A stretch of DNA of 64,000 bases from Metallyticus violacea (taxonomy: Eukaryota; Arthropoda; Insecta; Mantodea; Metallyticidae). The DNA lies in NCBI GenBank assembly GCA_030762175.1, contig CM060846.1, positions 304,516,512-304,580,511 of the forward strand, in the 5' to 3' direction. Under the pieces are notes generated by a model. The model saw only the letters and a list, made by a program, of their open reading frames with translations, did no database searches and was not told the DNA's origin. The first letter of the stretch is position 1, and each line of letters opens with the position of its first letter. Of this stretch, positions 21,464 through 30,175 are shown piece after piece. A program made the position numbers and the translations under genes.

Positions 21464-22030
21464 GATGATAATGTTAATGACAGAATTCCACAAGAAGAAA
21501 AATCAGGTATTTACAAAATAAATTGTGCAGAATGTGAAAAAATCTAAATCTACATTGGAAAAACAAAGAGAAACATAGGCACGCGGTTAAAGGAACATTT
21601 CAGGAACGTAAAGTACAAATAGAGAAATCAGCAGTAGTATATCATTTTTTGACACAAAATCATGACATAATAAATAAAGCAAAATTATTCAAATCAGTAC
21701 AAGGACCTATGGAATTAGCAACCTGGGAGAAAATCTACATCTACAAATACAAAGACAGCATAATGAACTTCGATATTGCTGGAGATGAAAACATAAACTA
21801 CAAGTTTATCACACCACCACCAGAGCAGAATATACATTCCCACAGCTCAACGAATGATCCGACAGTTGAACTTTAGCCTGGCTGAAGATGGGAACTAAAT
21901 GTTCTTGAAACCGGTTCCATACATTTATGAAAAGTAAGTGAAGCTTTAAGAGTGTGTAGATCAACTGAATTATACAATGATATCAATTAATATGATTGGC
22001 TTCACTGTGCAAGTTCCAATTTACATTTGA
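21464..22030 (+). mobile_element. 5'-truncated Penelope-like element (nuclease end only)
   Basis: Almost identical to 20247-20815. It starts inside the linker before the nuclease and includes GIY-YIG remnants (frameshifted near 21545 by a duplicated ATCTA), the 75-codon end of the ORF (21649-21876), a hammerhead and the tail. The near identity to the upstream copy suggests recent insertion or duplication. Confidence 0.88.
21870..21935 (+). ncRNA. Hammerhead ribozyme, 3' end of truncated PLE
   Basis: Identical in all structural elements to 20650-20715: ACTTT (21870-21874)/AAAGT (21931-21935) outer stem, CTGAAGA core, GGGAAC/GTTCTT stem II, GAAACCGGTT. Core intact. Confidence 0.85.
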
Positions 22031-22553
22031 GTAAAAAGAAGAATTTATTGCAATTGTCAGCTTTTGCTTTAATTCTAAGATTGCATATATCAATTTTTGC
22101 TATAACCCCATTAATTGGTCTGCTTCTATACATGATATTTGTTGACTTTTGCTAAAATTTTATTCAAAGGATGATATGGAAGGTCAAAATTGTGTCGTTA
22201 TGATGTGTAACTCAATTTCGAAAAATTTTGCATTTATCAAGTTTGAAAAAATGCTCTTCAGTGTCAGGTTTTAAATAATGAGCTGCAGTATGAAAAACTC
22301 TCATGAGAATGAAAAGAAATATTCAGAAGAAAACCAAAATTGAGTTAATAACCTTAAATCAGTGGTTAGAACATTATGCAAATTTATAGAGATCTGAATT
22401 TAAAGATGATAGCAATTTCATCAATAGGGATGTAGGCTGAGGATTGTCAGACGAAGATGTGGGATACTTTCTATTTCTACTATAAAAGCAGAAAAGATAA
22501 AACACTAAGAGAAAATCAAGTTGTAATCGCTATATTTTGAACTACTAGAGTTC

Positions 22554-23047
22554 TTATATGGCAAGAAGACAAGTGGAGGTGATAAATGTAAATATTGAGT
22601 ATCGAAGGTAACGTTATGCATGCAAACAGATGAAACTCTAGAGATAAATGTGTGTGTGGGGAAAAAAAATTAATACTTAAGATTTAAACAAGGTGCATAC
22701 GAGTTTATGTAAAAATATAGCTGCCATTTCTCTAACTCTGAGTAAACTTTCAGAGCTATGTGTAGGTAACGCATCAATAAGTGTTAAATTAAAAGCATTA
22801 AATTCTTCTATGGCAAGAAGAGAAGTGGAGGTGATAAAAGTAAATATTGAGTATCGAAAGTAACGTTATGTATGGAAACAGATGAAACTCGCAATAAGAG
22901 TGTGTGGGGGAAAAAAATTAATACATAAGATTTAAACCAGGTGTACACAAGTTTATGTAAAAATATAGCTGCCATTTCTCTATCTCTGAGTAAACTTTCA
23001 GAGCTATGTGTAGGTAACGCATCAATAAGTGTTAAATTAAAAGTATC
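22554..23047. repeat. Tandem duplication, unit about 245 bp
   Basis: 22554-22797 and 22808-23047 are near-identical direct copies (both include TGGCAAGAAGA, GGAGGTGATAAA, TATTGAGTATCGAA, TAGCTGCCATTTCTCT and ACGCATCAATAAGTGTTAAA). The unit covers the C-terminal coding part of the minus-strand nuclease relic that follows. Confidence 0.9.
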
Positions 23048-23260
23048 ATCAAAATCCTTACAGTGAGATAAGGAATGTTGGGCAACCACCAAGGGAGACT
23101 TGGTTTTAACAGAACATCTATGATTGTTCATACGTAGCGAAACAACAGTAGAAGTTAAACCAATATAAAATAATTTGCAAAGTTTAAAGATAACATATAT
23201 ATGACGTTCTTAGAAGAACAGGTAGCAAATGAAGAAATGTTACAAGTCCTTTTGAAAAAA
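22808..23260 (-). pseudogene. GIY-YIG endonuclease fragment of a second PLE-type lineage
   Basis: Minus strand: ATCSSKNVIY, then after a frameshift VIFKLCKLFYIGLTSTTV-like (FKLCKLFYIG at about 23185-23160), LRMNNHRCSVKTKSPLVVAQ and HSLSHCKDFDDTF. The 'NVIY.I.C..C...YIG.T...+..R...H' pattern is a GIY-YIG nuclease, but the sequence after YIG is unlike the other PLEs here. It fits a different PLE branch (Neptune/Poseidon-like is my guess). No RT upstream in the same orientation was recognised. Broken by a frameshift. Confidence 0.6.
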
Positions 23261-23379
23261 ATCAAAAGAGAAGCAAAGGTTTCTATTGATCTAAAAAAAA
23301 AACATAATAATTTGTCCAGGAAATTATTATGCCAAACTTTAAGAGAAGTATCAATTAGTGAAGACACAATAACAATTTT

Positions 23380-23598
23380 AAGATTAGTGTTTTCAAGAAA
23401 CTGGTGGCAAATTATAGTTGGAAATCATCCATACATAGAATTCTGCACCACTAAGGGTTTATTACAAGAATGTTATATGTCACTTCTACTGTTTAAAATT
23501 ATTACGGTGATTCCAATGAATCCACAATACTACTTATATCATTTACTTTTGGTGGATGACTGAGCCATAATAACCCAACATAGTGAAGGCATACAACA
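23380..23598 (+). pseudogene. LINE reverse transcriptase fragment, interrupted by PLE
   Basis: The frame reads TTKGLLQECYMSLLLFKI, PMNPQYYLYHLLLVDD and AIITQHSEGIQQIII, matching the RT palm 'GL.QG...SP.LF.IYI......LLFADDQV..A' of LINEs; the YADD box is decayed to LVDD. The C-terminal part of the same type of element resumes at about 24450. The 23598-24345 palindromes separate the two, so they may be one LINE split by later insertions. Confidence 0.65.
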
Positions 23599-24035
23599 AA
23601 TTATTATTGAGGGAATCACTCAAATTTCACTAATTTTGTTCCACTTACTTGGACATGTTTCAAAGCCTCTTGTCTTCATCTCCAGCCTGGTTCCACTGTC
23701 TGCTCCCCAGTGTGGTATTAGGATGTAGCTCTGTGAATTTTATGAACTTAATGATGGGGTTACTATTGTTTGGGAGACCAAAATTAACCAAATTTTCTTT
23801 GTTTTTGTTAATGAATACAATAAGGAAAATTTGGTTATTTTTGATTTCCCAAACAATAGTACCCTCATAACTAAGTTCGTAAAATCGACAGAGCGACATC
23901 TTTATACTATGCTGGAAAGCAGACACAAGGAACCATGCTGAAGGAGAAGGCAACATCCTTTGAAACATGTGCAAGTAACTGGAACAAAATTAGTGAAATT
24001 TGAGTAATTCATGCAATAATAATTTGTTATATGTT
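23598..24035. mobile_element. Palindromic PLE insertion with coding arms
   Basis: The arms ACAAATTATTATTGAGGGAA (from 23598) and TTGAGTAATTCATGCAATAA (about 24000-24019) are inverted. Each includes a hammerhead relic (minus 23650-23692, CTGGAGA core; plus 23935-23985, CTGAAGG core) and a PLE C-terminus: minus KENLVNFGLPNNSNPIIKFI (about 23830-23750), plus NPLI-type FPNNSTLITKFVKST (about 23845-23890). Both ribozyme cores carry a substitution. The inversion point lies near 23812. Confidence 0.78.
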
Positions 24036-24070
24036 TACGGAATTTGGGAATCCACACAGTGAAACTTTTG

Positions 24071-24307
24071 TTAATCTTATTTTGATTTAAAGTAAAACAC
24101 TAAAAATCATGTCGTCACATTAAAACTCTCTTTAAGTTTCACAAACACACTTATAAAAGTGATTTTGGTACATGTTTCGTGAGGTAACATGTTCCTCATG
24201 AAACATGTACCAAAATTACTTTTATAAGTGTGTTTGTGAAACTTAAAGAGAGTTTTAATGTGACGACATGATTTTTAGTGTTTTACTTTAAATCAAAATA
24301 AGATTAA
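24071..24307. repeat. Near-perfect 114-bp hairpin, PLE palindrome
   Basis: 24071-24184 is the inverted complement of 24194-24307, with only one or two differences and a 9-base loop (TAACATGTT). PLE-type tails flank it: ACAGTGAAAC at 24056-24065 and TTTCACTGTGAAAATTCCC at 24341-24359. The centre holds the two halves of a hammerhead (GAAACATGTACC in both directions) fused through stem II; the CTGANGA core is gone. Confidence 0.9.
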
Positions 24308-24449
24308 TAATTTGTTACTTTATACTATATTTCACTGTGAAAATTCCCGCTATTCAAAACTACATATTGAAGGCACTTCATGTATAACAAAAAAATTTAT
24401 TTAAGATTAAAAATATGGAGGTTAAATATTAATTTTTAGACAACTGATT

Positions 24450-25107
24450 AACCTTGAAGATGGAAGATGACAAAAAACTTGAGATTGAACAAAAAGAAAT
24501 TAAAATAGTCAATAAATATATATATCCAGAATCCATTTAGAGGCTGACGGAAGAAGCTCATCTGAATTTGAAAAAAGGATAAATGAAGGAAGGGAAATAA
24601 TTTGAATGTTAAACACAATTCTCAGGGTTAAGAATCATTTAAACAAAACAAAAGCACTAATTTATAAGTCATTGATCCAAGTGTTGGGGTACATGGACCA
24701 GAATTTTGTGCATTATATAGCCAATGTGCAAATAAATTACTGACTATGGAAATGGAGTATTGGAAAATAGCAGCAAGAAAGCCAAGAATAGGAAAAACTA
24801 AAAATCAAAGAATTAGAGATATTATGAACGTTGAAAAAAATATTGTTGAAGTAATTGAAGGAAAAAAAAAATTGACAGATTTGAACACATGAAAAGGATG
24901 GGGGAAGAAAGAATTCCAAAGATGATATTGGAGTGGAATGCTGAAGGCAGGGGAAGAAGAGGACAACTGAGAACAAGAGATGAATGGTATAGAAATAAAA
25001 ACAGGAGGGAACTTACAGAAAAAGATGCTGAAAACAGAAATTTTTGGGGAAATTACTTTGGGTTGAAGGAAAAACTACTATATTTTAGAAAAAAATTTAA
25101 GAAATAG
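24450..25107 (+). pseudogene. LINE ORF2 C-terminal fragment
   Basis: Frames read NEGRKIIGMLNT-like, HLNKTKALIYKSLIQVL (about 24630), YSQCANKLLTMEMEYWKIAA, RKPRIGKTKNQRIRDIMNVE and FEHMKRMGEERIPKMILEWN (about 24880-24940), then EGRGRRGQLRTRDEW. This is the typical C-terminal tail of RTE/Jockey-like LINE ORF2 ('MEMDYWRRAARKSR..RIRN..IR..M' then 'RW.GHV.RM..ERLPK...EW...GRRRRGRPR..W'). Frame switches show decay. Confidence 0.72.
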
Positions 25108-25599
25108 ATGAATAAACAAAGGTAGTTTCTTATAACATGGTTGAACTAGAAAGTAATTTTCTAAAAATCAATTTTATTTCTATTTATGGTATATATACAT
25201 CAACAAGGGGAAAGTCAAATGGGCATTTGTATTTCAAGTAATCAAATCATTAATTATAGTGCTGTTGTTGACAGATGACAAAATAATAAATACAACAATT
25301 ATTAATGAAGTAAAGGTACTTGGTTGCATACACCTATAAAACAAATGAGGAAATATAATGGTATGTAATATTTCATTTTTTACTAGTATTATGCACTTTA
25401 TTTCTTATTGTTTCTTTTTATTTTTCCTTGCTGTGTCCCCTATGATATTAAATTAGACAGTGAAACAAAAGACAGAAAGAATGATTGTTTTTACTTTTCA
25501 TAGAAAATAACATATAGCATTTGCACTTGTTTGCTAGTACTTATATCCTACACACAAAGCAGGGTTTTAGATAAGCTACAAATATATAAGGGCCGAGTT

Positions 25600-25850
25600 T
25601 GTCTTGTACCACTCTCATCATGTCATATGTCATCGGTGCGCATTCTCATTATGTGGGAATGTGGCCACTCATTTTCTGACATAGCTGATGCAGAGGCAAA
25701 TCAGAAGTAATCATGAGACATCATCAGTGGGTCAACAGCTGACGATGGGAACGACGGTTCTTGAAACATGTCCTGTTTTTTAAAAACATGTAAGTGAAGT
25801 GTATGAAAATTACTCACAGTGTATCAATCAATGAGACATTTTATTTGTCA
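25600..25850 (+). mobile_element. PLE-like 3' end with intact hammerhead; no ORF
   Basis: A hammerhead (25734-25777) is followed by AAGTGAAGTGTATGAAAATT and CACAGTGTATCAATC, the arrangement seen at the end of other PLEs. Upstream 25600-25730 shows no inverted arm and no recognisable PLE codons. It could be a solo end or a ribozyme-bearing non-autonomous element. Confidence 0.55.
25734..25777 (+). ncRNA. Hammerhead ribozyme, complete consensus
   Basis: Stem I AACAG (25734-25738)/CTGTT (25773-25777) is 5 perfect pairs. Core CTGACGA 25739-25745, extra U 25746. Stem II GGGAAC (25747-25752)/GTTCTT (25757-25762) closes GACG. GAA 25763-25765, palindromic stem III ACATGT 25766-25771 and H17 = C at 25772. 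It is the closest to an ideal minimal hammerhead in the window; cleavage is expected just after 25772. Confidence 0.88.
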
Positions 25851-25856
25851 ATACCA

Positions 25857-25887
25857 AAGTAGCAGTAGCAGTAGCAGTAGCAGTAGA
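25857..25887. repeat. (AGTAGC)n hexa/trinucleotide repeat
   Basis: Five units of AGTAGC ending in AGTAGACC, just downstream of the ribozyme-bearing end. Confidence 0.9.
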
Positions 25888-26305
25888 CCAAGCCCATGTC
25901 TGGTGCTCCCCAGAAGATAAACAGGGAGCAGAGTTATGAGTTTTAGAGTCAAATAAACACAAAACCTTTTACTCCACAAATACATTGAAACACACTCTAA
26001 GCCTTCCAATAAGCAATCACACAGTTCAAGAGTATTTTAATGCTGCTAATGTTCACCATTACCAACCTGCCAGAAAGGAAGTTCTAACTGCAGTGCTCAA
26101 AAAAGCATACATTGTTACCACTCTTAATATCTACCTCAAGAATAATTCTGGGAGAATGTTATCTAATAGGATTATAATTAAAGATCATCCTGTGGCACCC
26201 CAATAATATCTGCTATGCCCTTGAGTATGTTGTTACTATAACTAGAAGTGGTGACAGTGTGGTCATCTGGGGTTGGGTAAGCACATCAGGTATGGAGAAC
26301 TTCCA

Positions 26306-26578
26306 AGGGTGGCCGAGGTTGTTAAGGTGTGAACTCATGAGCGGGAAATGTGGGGTTCAAATCTTGCCAGGACCGTCCTCCCTGGCTGGGGTTTTTTCCA
26401 GGTTTTCCTCAGTCTTCATAACTGGCAAATGCCAGGGAGGTACCCTAAACTTATGCCTGGAACACTTCCTTCCTTAAAAAATATCCTTTCCCAATATATC
26501 ATTTCATCTCATTTATCATCAGTGTTCACTGCCTGTGGTGCCTCAGTAGTAAAAATTGGTGTTAAACACTACTAAAAA
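26306..26578 (+). mobile_element. tRNA-derived SINE, family A
   Basis: Same head (GGTGGCCGAGGTTGTTAAGG) and B-box region (GGGGTTCAAATCTTGCCAGG, one change in the box), same body and ATTTATCATCAGTGTTCACT segment, ending in an A-run at about 26573-26582. Confidence 0.85.
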
Positions 26579-26992
26579 AAAATCAAGTGTGGAAGTTGTC
26601 TCCAGGATAAACTCCAAGGAATATATTAATATTCAAGAGGACTGTATGCATACAATTTATGCTGATAAGGAAATGCATATATTTTACTTTGTTCAGGTTA
26701 ACAATATCAAACTTGCAGAGACAAAGAGCATGGATGAAAGAAAACCCCAAAATCTCACCCCTGGAGAGGTTCGCAGATTTAAATTAAATAGAGATCATCT
26801 GGGCTATTATTTTGCAAGATTGGTATGATTGGAGCAGACAACCGCAGCTCTGAGAAGTCATGTCTTACAGGTTTGGGAGACCATTAGAAGGTGATGTTAA
26901 ATATACAGGTCCTTAGTTTAATCTTTTTTCAGAAGACTAAATGAAGTCCTGGATATCAATGGTTGGTGAACCTCATATTAACACCTTTTGTC

Positions 26993-27288
26993 AGTCCCAG
27001 TGGTGTAGTGGTAACCATACTTGCCTTATAAACCCAAGATCGTGTGTTCAAACCCGGCCAGGATCGATGGATTTTTTCGGGGGTAAAAATCTTAAGTATG
27101 GCTTCCTTCTGAAGGGAAGTAAAACCATGGGTCCATGTCGTACATTTAGGGCATGAAAAAGAACCTCAAGAGCCTAAAAGAAAAGGCTTCTGAGCAAAAT
27201 TTGCCGGCTGTTTCACGTCCTGAATGGGTGGGATGCTGATGACCTGAGATGCTAAAGAGCATCCATAAATAAAATAGAGAAAAAAAAC
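26993..27288 (+). mobile_element. tRNA-derived SINE, family B
   Basis: CAGTGGTGTAGTGGTAACCAT head, box B decayed (GTGTTCAAACC), GTATGGCTTCCTTCTGAAGG body and GATGCTGATGACCTGAGATG tail, then AAATAAAATAG and oligo-A. Confidence 0.85.
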
Positions 27289-28017
27289 AGACTTTCAATA
27301 TCTGAATTTTTAATGAGTATTTAAGTCAAATTTTAGAGTTGCTTTACTTTCTCTAGTATATAACAAAGTGTTTTCCATTCTATCCTTTTCAAAACTCCTA
27401 AGCTGATCTCTCAGACAATTAATTTCAGTTACATTTTACCTAATTTATTAAACAGATTCCTTTTTCTTTAATTAACTGTAGTAGTGGGACTATTCTGATA
27501 TAACTAAATATTTATCCACATCAATTCCATTCATATTAAGGTTTGTTTCTAATTTACACAAAATAATTGGTATCTATAATAACATGATCAATATACAAAA
27601 ATATTTATGTAGCAATCAAAAAAGGTGCATTAAATGACGTGTTTATTGGCATATCTTAAATGATTCAGAAGACAAACCAAGTTGTTTTGATAAATAACCT
27701 GATTCCATCATAATAGGAACATTAAACCAGTAACATTAAATTCTGAAGATTTTATTTTCTGTTGGCTATCATTATTACTTATCATGACCTTCATTGTTTT
27801 GGTATTTTAAAATGTTTAAATAATTTCAATTCAGGATATATAACAATTAAAAGCAAATTGCAAGAACTACTGAACCTGTTAAGATGTCTAAGAAGTTAAA
27901 GGCACATTAAATTCTCACACCAAAATAAACAAATACATAATGTAAAACAGTAAAATTAATATTTTAAAATCCTTTGCTGAAGATAATAAAAAATATACTT
28001 ATTTCAATATATAAATA

Positions 28018-28882
28018 TACCTCATCTGTATACAAGAGCATCTGGCATTGTAAAACAGGCTTCTGTGAGTGACAAGTATGTTACGCCACAGATAATTCAT
28101 TTCATACCATTACTTTATTACTGCTTTTTCCTTTAATTTATATTAATGAATGTCACAAAATATTTAAAGGTAATCCGCCAAGGAATTTCATTTTAATAGT
28201 GTTCAATGCCCATTTATACTACTGAGGCACCTCAGTCAAGGCATTCAAAGTATACCTATTTAAATTGAAAATATACCTGATTTGTGTAAAAGCATCTTGT
28301 ATTGTAAAACAGGCTTCTTTGGGTGACAAGTATGTTACATCACTAATAATTCATTTCATACCATAACTTATTGCTTTTCACTTTTATTCATATAAATAAA
28401 AGGCCACAAATATATTCAAAGGTAATCTGTCAAGACAATCAAAAGTATAATTAAGATCATTACATGATTGAGTCAAACTATATACACTTATTGCTCTACT
28501 TGTTTATAATATGTAGTACTAGTTTCATAAACCCTTTGCTTACATTCCCAGCTGTGAACAAAGGTTTCATGAAACTAGCACTACATATTATAAACAAGTA
28601 AGTTGAGCAATAAGCGTGTGCAGTTAGACTCAATTATAGAATGCTTTTAATTTTATGTTTAGCTTCACTGTACAAGTTCCAATTAACATTTTTAGTACTT
28701 TTAATCAAAAGCATGCCCATTTAAATATGAAAATATGTATGATGTGTACAAAAGCAGCTTGTATTATAAAACAGGCTTCTGTGGGAAATACGTATGTTTT
28801 GGCACTGATAATTCATTTCATACCATGACTCCTTTACAGCTTTTCCCTTTAATTTATATTAATGAAGTGTCACAAATATATT
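28018..28882. repeat. Triplicated intronic segment (about 165-250 bp units)
   Basis: Three direct copies at 28018-28184, 28274-28433 and 28736-28882 share TTGTAAAACAGGCTTCT, AAGTATGTTA and ATAATTCATTTCATACCAT. Copies 2 and 3 are separated mainly by a miniature PLE (28446-28702). Identity looks moderate (roughly four in five bases), so the array is old. No coding or transposon signature was recognised. Confidence 0.82.
28446..28702 (+). mobile_element. Miniature palindromic PLE insertion with 9-bp TSD
   Basis: Direct repeats AATCAAAAG at 28437-28445 and 28703-28711. Arms of about 90 bp (TTGAGTCAAACTATATACAC at about 28469 and complement to about 28635) surround a decayed hammerhead (minus strand CTGGGAA core, GAAACTAGT at 28526-28534). 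The tail CTTCACTGTACAAGTTCCAA is at 28663-28682. It splits the triplicated repeat. Confidence 0.85.
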
Positions 28883-28965
28883 TGCTTTCTTACCCCTAAA
28901 CTCACTGACATATAACTGTGCTATACCTCCTTGCTGACAGTGAGGACAACAGAAAGAGAGGGGGA

Positions 28966-29269
28966 TTTTTTAATTTATTTATTTATTTATTTATGGATGC
29001 TCTTTAACAGCTCAGGTCATCAGCGTCCCATTCAATTCAGGGCATGAAACAGCCAACAAATTTTGCTCAGAGGCCTCTTCTTTCAGGCTTGAGTTCTTTT
29101 TCGTGCCATAATGTACGAAACGGGACCCACGACTTTACTTCCTCTCTGAAGAAAGCCATACTCAGGATTTTTAAGCCCAAAAAAAATCCATTGATCCTGG
29201 CCGTGTTTGAACCCACAATCTTGGGTTTAGAAGGTAAGTATGGTTACCACTACATCACCAGGACCGATG
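28966..29269 (-). mobile_element. tRNA-derived SINE, family B, reverse
   Basis: Minus-strand copy. The (ATTT)n tail at 28970-28995 is followed by the inverted GATGACCTGAGCTGTTAAAG and GTATGGCTTTCTTCAGAGAG segments, then head CCTGGTGATGTAGTGGTAAC at about 29262-29243. Confidence 0.83.
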
Positions 29270-30035
29270 AGAGAGAGAGAGGGAGGGGGAGAACTGTATT
29301 CAAATACACCAATATTTAAAACAGGAATTTAATTTAAAACTTTCATGCTTTTTCATACAATGTGCAATCTGATTAATGTTCACTTTTCTCGACAACATGT
29401 TGTATTACAGTTTTTTTCAACTGCATTAAGAGGATATGCCAGCCTTGTTGCCATAAGAATAATACTAAATCACATGATTTTCTGCTTTTATTTAATTAAA
29501 TTTATTCTTTTTTGACAGAAAATACATGAATACTTTTTGATATTCAAAAGATAATTGATTTTGAAACCAATTGTTTGTTTATCCACCTTCATTGTACAAA
29601 ACCACATTAATTTTCCACTTTATTAACGCCGGAAATTGTTTTATAGTATGTCCATCCATTGAAAGGATAAATCTTGTTTACTTGATAGCAAGACAGAGAG
29701 GCTCATGTGTTTAATGACAACTTTTCGCCCCAACCCCCAATTCAATTGTCTATTGCTATGTCTAGAGGGCTGCAGTTTGCATATATACTTAATTTGGCCA
29801 TTGCACCATGAAATATTATTACAAACTGTCATTTTTAATATGAGACTCGAAGCAAGCGATGCACATTTTAGGGTTCCCTGGACACTTGCTGCATAAGGTA
29901 ATGATTTTTTGGTTTAGTTGTCTATAATTTTTTTACCCTATTGTGCAAGTATTCTTCTGTGGCACAATGTCTAACATTGCCAAACTTTTCTAACAGGTCT
30001 ATCCAAATAAGTGTACTTACGAAGCTGTTGACAAT
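29270..30035. other. Intronic sequence without recognised genes
   Basis: Nothing recognised. A GA-rich patch at 29271-29290 abuts the SINE head and an (AT)n tract follows at 30044-30070. Confidence 0.55.
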
Positions 30036-30040
30036 GGAGT

Positions 30041-30043
<3 letters not shown>

Positions 30044-30070
<27 letters not shown>
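30044..30070. repeat. (TA)n microsatellite
   Basis: About 13 TA units next to the 3' end of the minus-strand PLE. Confidence 0.95.
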
Positions 30071-30075
<5 letters not shown>

Positions 30076-30121
30076 AATGTATACAGTTTTTTTCACACTA
30101 ACTCCATTCACTTACATAAAA

Positions 30122-30175
30122 TTTGGAACATATGTTTCGGGAGCGATCCCTCCCATCTTCAGCCTGTTGACAAAC
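30122..30175 (-). ncRNA. Hammerhead ribozyme, 3' end of minus-strand PLE
   Basis: Minus strand: core CTGAAGA (30162-30156), extra U, stem II GGGAG (30154-30150)/CTCCC (30043+100: 30143-30139), GAA 30138-30136, an 8-base palindromic stem III ACATATGT (30135-30128), H17 U at 30127. Stem I is GG/CC next to the core. Core bases all match consensus. Confidence 0.8.

Noticed and set aside
22554..23047. CRISPR-like or satellite array
   Set aside because: Only two long direct copies that include coding sequence; it is a simple segmental duplication, and the genome is eukaryotic.
25600..25730. RNase H fragment upstream of the 25.7-kb ribozyme
   Set aside because: A short frame (ADAEANQ) hints at it, but no WxPAHxG box is present; support is insufficient.
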